Position numbers and translations under genes: made by a program
Shown here: one piece after another, positions 55,405 through 63,166 of the stretch
Position numbering within the stretch: the first letter of the stretch is position 1
Layout of the letters: each line of letters begins with the position of its first letter
Notes under the pieces: model-generated
Told to the model about the DNA's origin: nothing
What the model saw: only the letters and a program-made list of their open reading frames with translations
The model's database searches: none
Source: Burkholderia pyrrocinia
Lineage (GTDB): Bacteria; Pseudomonadota; Gammaproteobacteria; Burkholderiales; Burkholderiaceae
Reading direction: 5' to 3'
Assembly (NCBI RefSeq): GCF_001028665.1
Contig: NZ_CP011503.1
Coordinates: 3,472,001 to 3,536,000 of the forward strand
DNA: 64,000 nt

Positions 55405-57140
55405 ATACCCATGTGCACGAATACGACGTCGTCGTGGTCGGCGGCGGCACGGCCGGCCCGATGGCGGCGATCAAGGCGAAGGAACGCGACCCGTCCCTGC
55501 GCGTGCTGCTGCTCGAAAAAGCCCACGTGAAGCGCAGCGGCGCGATCTCGATGGGGATGGACGGGCTGAACAACGCGGTGATCCCCGGGCATGCGACGCC
55601 CGAGCAATACACGCGCGAGATCACGATCGCCAACGACGGCATCGTCGACCAGGAAGCCGTGCACGCGTATGCGACGCACAGCTTCGCGACGATCGAACAG
55701 CTCGACCGCTGGGGCGTGAAGTTCGAGAAGGACGGCACCGGCGACTACGCGGTGAAGAAGGTCCATCACATGGGCTCGTACGTGCTGCCGATGCCGGAAG
55801 GACACGACATCAAGAAAGTGCTGTACCGGCAACTGAAGCGCGCGCGCATCGCGATCACGAACCGGATCGTCGCGACGCGCGTGCTGACCGATGCGCACGG
55901 ACGTGCGAGCGGCGTGCTCGGCTTCGACTGCCGCACCGCGGCGTTCCACGTGATCCGCGCGAAGGCCGTGATTCTCTGCTGCGGCGCCGCAGGCCGGCTC
56001 GGGCTGCCGGCGTCGGGCTACCTGATGGGCACGTACGAGAACCCGACCAACGCAGGCGACGGCTATGCGATGGCCTATCACGCCGGCGCCGCGCTTGCGA
56101 ATCTCGAATGCTTCCAGATCAATCCGCTGATCAAGGACTACAACGGCCCCGCATGCGCGTACGTGACGGGCCCGCTCGGCGGCTTCACCGCGAACGGCAA
56201 GGGCGAGCGCTTCATCGAATGCGATTACTGGAGCGGCCAGATGATGTGGGAGTTCTACCAGGAACTGCAAAGCGGCAACGGCCCCGTGTTCCTGAAGCTC
56301 GACCATCTCGCGGAAGAAACGATCCGGACCATCGAGCAGATCCTGCACACGAACGAGCGGCCGAGCCGCGGCCGTTTCCATGCGGGGCGCGGGACCGACT
56401 ACCGACACCAGATGGTCGAGATGCACATCTCCGAGATCGGCTTCTGCAGCGGCCACAGCGCGTCGGGCGTGTACGTGAACGCCCGCGCGGAAACGACCGT
56501 GCAGGGACTCTACGCAGCCGGCGACATGGCGGCCGTCCCGCACAACTACATGCTCGGCGCGTTCACGTATGGCTGGTTCGCCGGACAGAACGCGGCCGAC
56601 TACGTGGCCGGCCGCGACCATGCACCGGTGGACGACGAACAGGTCGACGCCGAGCGCGCCCGCGTGCTCGCCCCGCTGTTTCGCGAGCGCGGCCTGGCGC
56701 CGGCGCAGGTCGAATACAAGCTGCGCCGCCTGGTGAACGACTACCTGCAACCGCCGAAGGTGACCCGCAAGATGGAAATCGGACTGCAACGTTTCGACGA
56801 TATTACGGAGGATATCGAAGAGATAAAGGCGAGCCATCCTCACGAACTGATGCGCGCGGCTGAAGTTCGAGCGATCCGCGACTGCGCCGAAATGGCCGCC
56901 CGCGCGTCGCTGTTTCGCACCGAGAGCCGCTGGGGGCTGTATCACCATCGCGTCGACTTTCCGCACCGCAACGACGCCGAATGGTTTTGTCACACCTGGC
57001 TGCGCAAGGATGCCGACGGCGCGATGCGCAGCGAGAAGCGGCCGGTCGAACCGTACATCGTGCCGCTTGCCGACGACGAACGCAGCGCCTACGCGCATCT
57101 GCGCATCCGCGAACCGGCCGCACTCTCGGCCGCCCTTTGA
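55401..57140 (+). CDS. AprA-like FAD flavoprotein (fumarate reductase/APS reductase superfamily)
   Basis: 579 residues. FAD motif YDVVVVGGGTAGPMAA (GGGTAG at 14-19), LLEKAHVKRSGAISMGMDGLNNAV as the isoalloxazine-contact region, and C-terminal GLYAAGDMAAVPHNYMLGAFTYGWFAGQNAADYV. Partner is an AprB-like ferredoxin. The catalytic Arg motif of succinate/fumarate enzymes (TEGCRGEGG) is missing; that site reads TGPLGGFTANGKGERFI, so the substrate is not succinate. True APS reductase is 600-650 residues and works with sat and Qmo, which are absent. Cytoplasmic two-subunit oxidoreductase of unknown substrate. Confidence 0.85.
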   Translation: MNTHVHEYDVVVVGGGTAGPMAAIKAKERDPSLRVLLLEKAHVKRSGAISMGMDGLNNAVIPGHATPEQYTREITIANDGIVDQEAVHAYATHSFATIEQLDRWGVKFEKDGTGDYAVKKVHHMGSYVLPMPEGHDIKKVLYRQLKRARIAITNRIVATRVLTDAHGRASGVLGFDCRTAAFHVIRAKAVILCCGAAGRLGLPASGYLMGTYENPTNAGDGYAMAYHAGAALANLECFQINPLIKDYNGPACAYVTGPLGGFTANGKGERFIECDYWSGQMMWEFYQELQSGNGPVFLKLDHLAEETIRTIEQILHTNERPSRGRFHAGRGTDYRHQMVEMHISEIGFCSGHSASGVYVNARAETTVQGLYAAGDMAAVPHNYMLGAFTYGWFAGQNAADYVAGRDHAPVDDEQVDAERARVLAPLFRERGLAPAQVEYKLRRLVNDYLQPPKVTRKMEIGLQRFDDITEDIEEIKASHPHELMRAAEVRAIRDCAEMAARASLFRTESRWGLYHHRVDFPHRNDAEWFCHTWLRKDADGAMRSEKRPVEPYIVPLADDERSAYAHLRIREPAALSAAL

Positions 57141-57151
57141 GGAGCCTTACC

Positions 57152-57397
57152 GTGCCCCATACCCCGCACGACATCTTCCAGCGCAGCAGCGCGCCCGTCA
57201 CGATCGACGAGGCACTGTGCATCGCCGACAAGGGCTGCACCGTCTGCGTCGACGTGTGCCCGCTCGACCTGCTCGCGATCGACGTGACCAAGGGCAAGGC
57301 CTACATGCAGTTCGACGAATGCTGGTACTGCATGCCGTGCGAACGCGATTGCCCGACCGGTGCGGTCAAGGTCGACATCCCTTACCTGCTGCGCTGA
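57152..57397 (+). CDS. AprB-like 2x[4Fe-4S] ferredoxin
   Basis: 81 residues from a GTG with GAGGAG upstream. Eight Cys: 23, 29, 32, 36 in CIADKGCTVCVDVC and 57, 60, 63, 67 in CWYCMPCERDC. The C-x5-C-x2-C-x3-C and C-x2-C-x2-C-x3-C spacing, together with CPLDLLAID, CWYCMPC and CPTGAVKVDIPYLL, matches the AprB ferredoxin domain. It lacks the long C-terminal AprB tail that wraps AprA. It would carry electrons to or from the flavoprotein encoded 11 bases upstream. Confidence 0.92.
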   Translation: MPHTPHDIFQRSSAPVTIDEALCIADKGCTVCVDVCPLDLLAIDVTKGKAYMQFDECWYCMPCERDCPTGAVKVDIPYLLR

Positions 57398-57555
57398 CCG
57401 GGCGCGCGGCCGATCTTCGTCGTGCCGCCCGCGCTGGCCGTGCATCGACGACGTGACGGCCGGTCGGCGCTCGCCAGGTTCGCGCCGCCATACCGCGCCG
57501 CCGATGCACCGCGTTCCGTGAGCAGCCGCCCTTTCATCGAACCGACCTTTTGCCC

Positions 57556-58557
57556 ATGACCGCTTTCTCTTCCACCTCCTCGCTGCCCGGCACGCACGAT
57601 CCGGATCTTGCCGCACTCGTCGCCCGCCTCGCTGCGCCCGATGCATCCGTGCGCCGTATTGCACTGCTCGAACTCGCCGATCTCGAGGAATCCGATCTCG
57701 TGCCCGCGTTCGTCGCGGCGCTGCGCGACGACCCGTCGGCCGACGTGCGCAGCGAGGCGGCCCGCGTCCTCGGCGAATGGGAACAGCCCGACGTCGTCGA
57801 CGCGCTGTGCGGCGCGCTGCTCGACCCGGACGACGGCGTGCGCGCCACTGCCGCGCAGAGCCTGTCCGAACTGAAGGACGCGGCATCGGGTACCGTGCTG
57901 TGCAGCTGGGCCGACCGGCCCGAGCCGTTCGTGCGCAGTGCCGTGCTGCGCGGGCTGCGCGAGTTGCGCGTCCCCGATGCGTTCGCGCCTGCACTGCATG
58001 CACTCGACGCCGACACCCCGGCCGTGCGCACCGAGGCGGCAGCCGTGCTCGGCTGGCTCAAGGATTCGCGCGCGCTGCCGCTACTCGCACGCATCGCAAC
58101 GGCCGACGCCGATGCGGACGTGCGCCGTATTGCGGTCGGTGCGATCGGGTTCGCGACACCCGGCGACACGACCGTCGTCACCGCATTGCTCGTGGCACTG
58201 CGCGACGCAGCATGGCAGGTCCGCGAGGAAGCGGCCGCAACACTCGGCAAGCTGCGCGTTGCGGACGCGCGCGCACCGCTCGTTGCCGCGCTCGACGACG
58301 ATTACTGGCAAGTGCGCTTGCGTGCCGTGCGCGCGCTCGGGCAGCTGCGCGATGCTACCGCGGCGCAGGCCGTCGTCGCGCTGCTCTCGCATGCGATCAG
58401 CAATCTGCGCAAGGAAGCCGCGCTTGCGCTCGGCGAATTGCGCGACCGCTCGACACTTCCCGCGCTGCACGACGCACTGGAGGATCGCGACCCCGAGGTG
58501 CGCAAGGCGGTGCGGATCGCGATCGGACAGATCGGGCTACTCGGGGAGAGGCAATGA
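57556..58557 (+). CDS. HEAT-repeat protein
   Basis: 333 residues of about nine HEAT-like repeats of 30 residues each, most with a D-x-VR/ADVRxEAA pattern (DASVRRIALLELADLEE, ADVRSEAARVLGEWEQ, AAVLGWLKDSRALPLLARIA, WQVREEAAATLGKL, WQVRLRAVRALGQL, LRKEAALALGELRD, PEVRKAVRIAIGQIG). Repeats of this type form a curved scaffold, as in phycobilisome lyases and PBS-lyase proteins. Its stop overlaps the DUF971 start (ATGA). Probably a chaperone or assembly scaffold for the redox pair, by inference from linkage. Confidence 0.9.
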   Translation: MTAFSSTSSLPGTHDPDLAALVARLAAPDASVRRIALLELADLEESDLVPAFVAALRDDPSADVRSEAARVLGEWEQPDVVDALCGALLDPDDGVRATAAQSLSELKDAASGTVLCSWADRPEPFVRSAVLRGLRELRVPDAFAPALHALDADTPAVRTEAAAVLGWLKDSRALPLLARIATADADADVRRIAVGAIGFATPGDTTVVTALLVALRDAAWQVREEAAATLGKLRVADARAPLVAALDDDYWQVRLRAVRALGQLRDATAAQAVVALLSHAISNLRKEAALALGELRDRSTLPALHDALEDRDPEVRKAVRIAIGQIGLLGERQ

Positions 58558-58895
58558 CGCCGCCGACCGAGATCGCGCTCGATTACGCGGCCCGTGCATT
58601 GACGCTGCGCTGGCCGGGCGGCGACATGCAGTGCATCGGTTACGCACGATTGCGCAGCGACTGCCCGTGTGCCGCATGCCGAAAGATCCGACTCGACGGA
58701 CACGTTGTCGACGCGATGCCGAACCTGACGCTGGACGGCTTGGAACCGGCCGGTTACGGCATCCGCCTGCTGTTCGGCGACGGTCATGCGCGCGGCATCT
58801 ATCCGTGGCCGTATCTGATGGAACTCGGCAAGCGCGAGACGGATGCGGACATCGCGGCGCATTGCATCTGCACATCTGGTGATCTCGCAGGCTGA
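58554..58895 (+). CDS. DUF971 (GBBH-like N-terminal) zinc-binding protein
   Basis: 113 residues: TEIALDYAARALTLRWPGGDMQCIGYARLRSDCPCAAC with Cys37, Cys39 and Cys42, and His78 in FGDGHARGIYPWPYL. This is the C-x-C-x2-C plus His zinc site of the gamma-butyrobetaine-hydroxylase-like N-terminal domain. Such domains also occur fused to Fe-S assembly ATPases, which suggests a role with the neighbouring Fe-S protein. Unusual extra C-terminal CIC. Last gene of the operon. Confidence 0.9.
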   Translation: MTPPTEIALDYAARALTLRWPGGDMQCIGYARLRSDCPCAACRKIRLDGHVVDAMPNLTLDGLEPAGYGIRLLFGDGHARGIYPWPYLMELGKRETDADIAAHCICTSGDLAG

Positions 58896-58934
58896 CCGTC
58901 GACGGGCCACCGTTGCATCGGGCACACCGCACCT

Positions 58935-59270
58935 CGATGCGCGCCGCCGACGTGTGCCCGAGAACGCCGCGATACCGCCGAAGAGACGACCGTCGACGTC
59001 GAAGCGCTGGACGCCTTTACCGCACTGGATGCCTTCGATTACGATGCCGACGGCGGCGTGCGCCAGCATTTCATCATGGTCGCGGTGCTGTGCAGACGGT
59101 TGCGCGGCACGCCCGCCGCCGGCGACGACGCGCTCGACGCGCGCTGGTTCGGCCTCGCCGAACTCGATCGCGACGACTTGCCGATGAGTGCGGGTGTCCG
59201 CGACGTCGCGCGACGGGCGATCGAACGGGCCGCGGGCCTTGGCAATGCGCAGCGTCCATCAACTACTTGA
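58935..59270 (+). pseudogene. Remnant of a Nudix hydrolase (N-terminus and first half of Nudix box missing)
   Basis: In frame with the DUF971 stop codon, the reading CARERRDTAEETT then VDVEALDAFTALDAFDYDAD and GGVRQHFIMVAVLC is the second half of a Nudix box followed by a Nudix C-terminus (DARWFGLAELDRDDLPMSAGV). No ATG or GTG precedes the Nudix box and the leading GG-x-E-x-G-E part is gone. The first start in frame (GTG 59058) falls after the box. The box itself is damaged (T for the final G). It is a decayed gene rather than a short one. Confidence 0.7.
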
Positions 59271-59367
59271 AACATCACCGTCGTTCCCGTGTCCGGTGCG
59301 GGCGGCCCGATCGGGGCCATGACGGTGTCGGCTACCCGCCGATCTCCGAACCACAACACGTCAAACC

Positions 59368-59832
59368 ATGATCAGAATTCGCAAGTCCACCGAGGCCGAC
59401 GGCACACGCGTGCTGGACATCTGGCGCGGCGCGGTCGATGCAACGCACCACTTCCTGAGCGACGACGACCGTCGCGCAATCGAAACCGAAGTCGTGGCGT
59501 TTCTGCCCGGCGCGCCGCTCGATCTCGCTGTCGATGATGACGACCGCGCGATCGGCTTCATGCTGCTCGACGGCAGTCACATGGAAGCGCTGTTCGTCGA
59601 TCCCGCTCACCATGGCGCGGACGTCGGGCGGCTGCTTGTGGAAGAAGCGATCAGGCGCCATCCCGACCTGTCGACCGACGTCAACGAGCAGAACGAAGCG
59701 GCGGCGGGATTCTATGAACGGCTCGGATTCGAGCGTTGCGGGCGATCGGCGCTCGATGGACAAGGGCGGGCATATCCGTTGATTCACCTGCGCTATCGCG
59801 CGGCACGGCCGTTCTCACCGGAACGCGCGTAA
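59368..59832 (+). CDS. GNAT-family N-acetyltransferase (YjaB-like)
   Basis: 154 residues: MIRIRKSTEADGTRVLDIWRGAVDATHHFLS, then IGFMLLDGSHMEALFVDPAHHGADVGRLLVEEAI as motif A (acetyl-CoA pyrophosphate loop) and DVNEQNEAAAGFYERLGFERCGRSALDGQGRAYPLIHL. This matches E. coli YjaB closely over the whole length. The acetyl-CoA loop reads HHGADVGRLL where Q/R-x-x-G-x-G/A is usual (compare YjaB RGCGVGRVL). Substrate unknown. Confidence 0.9.
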   Translation: MIRIRKSTEADGTRVLDIWRGAVDATHHFLSDDDRRAIETEVVAFLPGAPLDLAVDDDDRAIGFMLLDGSHMEALFVDPAHHGADVGRLLVEEAIRRHPDLSTDVNEQNEAAAGFYERLGFERCGRSALDGQGRAYPLIHLRYRAARPFSPERA

Positions 59833-59972
59833 CCTCGGCTCGAGCGATATCGGGCTGCCGTTCACGCCGCACGCATATCGACACTCGAACGCGGCCGGTT
59901 GATGCCGAATCCGCTCAACGCACGCGGCACGCGTCACGCGCACCGACGAGCAGCCGCGTCGCGTGTGACGCG

Positions 59973-60527
59973 TCATGCGCGACGCATCGGCAGCACGCGT
60001 TCGGCGATCGCGAAGGCGCTTTGCATGAAACCGTTGAACCGGTCGGCATCGCGCCGCAGCCCGGCCTGTTGTCCGCCGATCAGGCACAAATGCACGGCCT
60101 GCCCGACGATCTCGGCCTCGCCCGACGTGCGCACCAGCCGGCGCGACGTGTCGATTGCAAACGCGAGCCGCGTCGCGTCGACGCGCTGCTGGAATTCCGC
60201 GACCAGCGGATCGTGCAATGCCCATGCGCGAATCGCGATTTCACGCCCCGACCGTTTCTCGGCGGCAATGCGCAGATAGCGCGCCAACGTGTCGCCAGCA
60301 CCGTGGCCGTCCGCCGCATACGTGAGCATGCGCGTCGTGTAGTCGTCCTCCCACGCGCTCAGCAACGTCCGGACGAAGTCTTCGCGATTGCGGAAGTGGT
60401 GATAGAACGAACCGCGCGTCACGTTCAGCCGCCGCGCGAGATTCTCGGCCGAGATGCCCGCGTACCCTTCTCCATCGAGGGCATCGAAGCCCGCTGCAAT
60501 CCAGTCGTTTCGCGTCAGTGTGCTCAT
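59973..60527 (-). CDS. TetR-family transcriptional regulator
   Basis: 184 residues from ATG 60527 (MSTLTRNDWIAAGFDALDGEGYAGIS). HTH in SAENLARRLNVTRGSFYHHFRNREDFVRTLL, the TetR signature. An ATG four codons earlier (60539) falls inside a perfect operator palindrome, so the inner start is preferred. It is divergent from the DJ-1/PfpI gene, which it most likely represses along with itself. Confidence 0.9.
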   Translation of the reverse strand: MSTLTRNDWIAAGFDALDGEGYAGISAENLARRLNVTRGSFYHHFRNREDFVRTLLSAWEDDYTTRMLTYAADGHGAGDTLARYLRIAAEKRSGREIAIRAWALHDPLVAEFQQRVDATRLAFAIDTSRRLVRTSGEAEIVGQAVHLCLIGGQQAGLRRDADRFNGFMQSAFAIAERVLPMRRA

Positions 60528-60535
60528 CGTCATCG

Positions 60536-60554
60536 CCATACAGGCTGTGTATGG
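60536..60554. promoter_or_regulatory. TetR-type operator, 7-bp inverted repeat
   Basis: CCATACA (60536-60542), a 5-base spacer and TGTATGG (60548-60554) form a perfect inverted repeat right at the tetR start, in the 84-96 bp gap to the divergent DJ-1/PfpI gene. This is the size and placement of a TetR-family site. Confidence 0.65.
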
Positions 60555-60623
60555 TGCGGCATGGACAGATAGGCTGCGAACTCTATCACGGCCGCCGCCG
60601 CTTCCGGCAGCGTGCCACTACGC

Positions 60624-61289
60624 ATGGAGTCCGCCTTGAAAGACATCGCGCTCGTCGCATTCGACCGGTTCACCGACATCGACCTGTTCCTGATGTGGGA
60701 CATTCTCGGCCGCAACAACAGGGACTGGCGCGTCCGGATTCTGGGCGCGCAGTCGGCGCTGCATTCCGCACATGGCCTGGCCATCCCGACGCACGGCCCG
60801 CTCGCCGACGCCAGTCGCGCCGACGCGGTCCTGTTTTCGAGCGGCAAGGAAGGCGTACCGGCCGCGCTCGCCCATCCTGATTTCCTGCCATCGTTCGATC
60901 TCGATCCCGAACGCCAGCTTGTCGGATCGATCTGCGCCGGCGCCTTCATTCTCGAACGGCTCGGGCTGCTGCCCCAGCGCCGCGCCACGACGCATCCCGA
61001 AGCGCGGAAGGGATTGCAGGCACTCGAGTTGCAAGTGATGGACCAGCCGCTGGTGTGCCACGGCAACGTCGCGACCGCGGGGGGATGCCTTGCGTCGCTC
61101 TATCTGACGGGGTGGCTGGTGGAATCGCTGTTCGATGCGGACAAGCGGCGCGAGACGTTGCTGCCCGTGCTGCCTGCCGGGCAACGAGAGATTTACGACG
61201 ATCTGATCGAGTTCAGCATCAGGCAGGCTGCGGGACAAACCACGGGCCCGATCCGGATGGTTGAAGGCGAAAACGGGCTGGCGGCGTGA
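60624..61289 (+). CDS. DJ-1/PfpI family protein (class I amidotransferase-like fold)
   Basis: 221 residues from ATG 60624 (MESALKDIALVAFDRFTDID); a GTG at 60612 is an alternative. The nucleophile elbow is LVGSICAGAFILERLG with Cys104, and the His-containing loop is ATTHPEARKGLQ. No HTH domain follows, unlike AraC-fused GlxA. Members include isonitrile hydratase (InhA) and stress proteins; the text GWLVESLFDADKRRETLLPVLP fits the isonitrile hydratase-like branch. Divergent from the TetR gene. Confidence 0.85.
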   Translation: MESALKDIALVAFDRFTDIDLFLMWDILGRNNRDWRVRILGAQSALHSAHGLAIPTHGPLADASRADAVLFSSGKEGVPAALAHPDFLPSFDLDPERQLVGSICAGAFILERLGLLPQRRATTHPEARKGLQALELQVMDQPLVCHGNVATAGGCLASLYLTGWLVESLFDADKRRETLLPVLPAGQREIYDDLIEFSIRQAAGQTTGPIRMVEGENGLAA

Positions 61290-61523
61290 CCCACGGATCG
61301 ATGGGCTGCCGATAGTCGGCGACCAGCACCCTGTTGCATCGTCGTGCGTACTGCCGAGCCAACGGCGAATCGGAACAAATTCGCGGTCGATCCGGACCAT
61401 CGATCGGGTCGGCGTGTGCCGCACGGATGGTCGTTTCCCGGGCTGAACCAGCCTGTCGCGGGCCTGGAGATGCTAACCTCTCGGCCACTCTAACGACACC
61501 GCGTGAAGCAACAGGATTCGACC

Positions 61524-62141
61524 ATGCAAACCGTTGCGGTACTGGACTTCGAAACAACCGGACTTTCGCCGAACCTGGGCGACCGTGCGACCGAAATCGC
61601 CGTCATCCTCCTCCGCGACGGACAAGTCGTCGACCGCTTCCAGAGTCTGATGAATGCAGGCAGACGCATACCGTCGGATGTCGTCGCGCTGACCGGCATC
61701 ACGAACGAGATGATCGCATCGGCTCCCCCGGCGTCGAAAGTCATGAAGGACGCCGCGGCGTTCGTCGGCAAGCACGCGGTCGTCGCCCACAATGCCGGCT
61801 TCGACAAACGGTTCTGGCAGGCAGAACTCGGGCTTCTCGGCATGTCGGCCGAGCATGCCTTTGCCTGCACGATGCTCGTGGCACGACGCATTTACCCGGA
61901 CGCGCTGAGTCATCGCCTGTCGAGCCTCGCAGACATGCTGCGGTTGCCGAAATCGGGACGTGCGCACCGGGCGATGGTCGATGCCGAGATGGCCAGCCAT
62001 CTGTGGTGCCGGCTGCAGCAGGACATCGCGCGGACGTACGGACTGAATCGTATCGATCACGCGCTCATGACACGTGTGCAGGCCACGGCGAAGGCGAAAG
62101 TGCCGACGTACCTGCGTTCGCTCGTGGGCTCGCACGCGTGA
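61524..62141 (+). CDS. DEDDh 3'-5' exonuclease (DnaQ epsilon-like)
   Basis: 205 residues from ATG 61524 with AGGA. Exonuclease motif I VLDFETTGLSP (Asp8, Glu10), motif II VVAHNAGFDKRFW, motif III HRAMVDAEM, the full DEDDh set. Small free-standing DnaQ-like protein without a polymerase or BRCT partner. Its role is probably repair, RNA processing or small nucleic-acid turnover. Confidence 0.88.
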   Translation: MQTVAVLDFETTGLSPNLGDRATEIAVILLRDGQVVDRFQSLMNAGRRIPSDVVALTGITNEMIASAPPASKVMKDAAAFVGKHAVVAHNAGFDKRFWQAELGLLGMSAEHAFACTMLVARRIYPDALSHRLSSLADMLRLPKSGRAHRAMVDAEMASHLWCRLQQDIARTYGLNRIDHALMTRVQATAKAKVPTYLRSLVGSHA

Positions 62142-62184
62142 GAATTCGAGGCGCGATGGCGCTGACTTGCGCAATCCGTTAACG

Positions 62185-62219
62185 AAAAGCGGCTTGGCAA
62201 TCTGCCAGGCCGTTTTCTT
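62185..62219. terminator. Imperfect hairpin after the exonuclease gene
   Basis: AAAAGCGGCTTGGCA pairs imperfectly with TGCCAGGCCGTTTT. It lies between the exonuclease gene and the convergent gene at 62324, so it can end both. Confidence 0.6.
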
Positions 62220-62323
62220 GTCGCAACAGTCTTCCGGTTGATTCCGAACACAAGGCAACGGCGGGACGGCCATTTTGCGGCCGCCCACGACGCTGGCCGA
62301 CCGAGCGGCGACTTGTTTTCGTA

Positions 62324-62617
62324 CTATGCAAGACCGATAAGGAGCACTTTGAGCGTACCTCCGTGGCTGAGGTCTCCCAGATAGGCCACGACCTTCTGCT
62401 TCTGTCCAAGCGCTGTGAGCGCGTTTCCAATCTGGATCAGCAACGCCGTGTTCGAGGCATCCACTGCAAACGAATTCCCCCCCTCGTTATTGAGCATGAA
62501 AGGAAGGGTATCGTTCTTGTCCCAATAACCCAGCTGGATTGACTCAACCTCTACGCGCTTCAAACCGTCCGCCTGCTCCGCGAACTTCTGAAGTTCGCTG
62601 AAATTTTCGTTCGACAT
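62324..62617 (-). CDS. Unrecognised small protein in a less GC-rich patch
   Basis: 97 residues from ATG 62617 with GGAGA (GCAGGAGAAATTGAC then ATG): SNENFSELQKFAEQADGLKR, then SIQLGYWDKNDTLPFMLNNEGG, NTALLIQIGNALTALGQKQKVVAYLGDLSHGG. Soluble, alpha/beta in appearance. Lys- and Asn-rich and less GC-biased than its neighbours. The good ribosome site and the compact sequence make it a real gene, but I recognise no family. Its base use suggests horizontal origin. It lies 0.55 kb from the 3' end of guaA. Confidence 0.6.
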   Translation of the reverse strand: MSNENFSELQKFAEQADGLKRVEVESIQLGYWDKNDTLPFMLNNEGGNSFAVDASNTALLIQIGNALTALGQKQKVVAYLGDLSHGGTLKVLLIGLA

Positions 62618-63166
62618 GTCAATTTCTCCTGCAGTGAGTTGAAAAAAGCCGAAAACCAGGGTCATATAGTCCGAATCTGGCTTGCGCGAGTCACGCATCG
62701 ACAACGTTCATCACCATCTCCGCGGTGGCTTGGGTCAGCCATCCGCGAAGAGCCCTGCCGGGACGAAATTAGGTTGAGCACGCAAAGCAATCAATTACAC
62801 TCGATTACAGTCGCGGCGAAATGGGGGGTAGCAGCACGTCGCTTACCGACTGCTCCATCAAGCGGTCTCGCTATGCACGCGGACGCTGTTTCAAACCCGC
62901 ACCTTTTGCGCTGCAACTGATTGCCGGTACCGATTGGGTACGGCATGGTGCAGTCGATGAGCGGAGCGGAGCCGCTGGTTGAACGAGAGCGAAAATAAAG
63001 GCATCCGCGACGCGTCATTGCACACGAATGTCCCCGGTGTGTTCCAGTCGGCGAAACACGAAATCCGCGCGACGCGCCAGTCGGGCCAAAAAACAAAAAA
63101 GCCCGCTGTGAAGCGGGCTTAGATGTGTTCTGCTGCAAGGTCGTCCGGTACGTGCCGGACGTCCAA
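62618..63166. other. Gene-poor region between the small gene and guaA
   Basis: 549 bases, less GC-rich than average between about 62640 and 63000. It holds the guaA terminator at its end. A 53-codon ATG frame at 62821 on the plus strand and a longer minus-strand frame were considered and not accepted. No tRNA, integrase or direct repeat was recognised by eye. Confidence 0.45.
63094..63120 (-). terminator. Terminator after guaA
   Basis: The 9-bp stem AAGCCCGCT (63099-63107) with AGCGGGCTT (63112-63120) and a 4-base loop is followed on the minus strand by a T tract. Confidence 0.9.

Noticed and set aside
62821..62982. 53-codon plus-strand frame (starts MGGSSTSLTDCS) upstream of guaA
   Set aside because: No ribosome binding site, no recognisable family and no support from neighbours.
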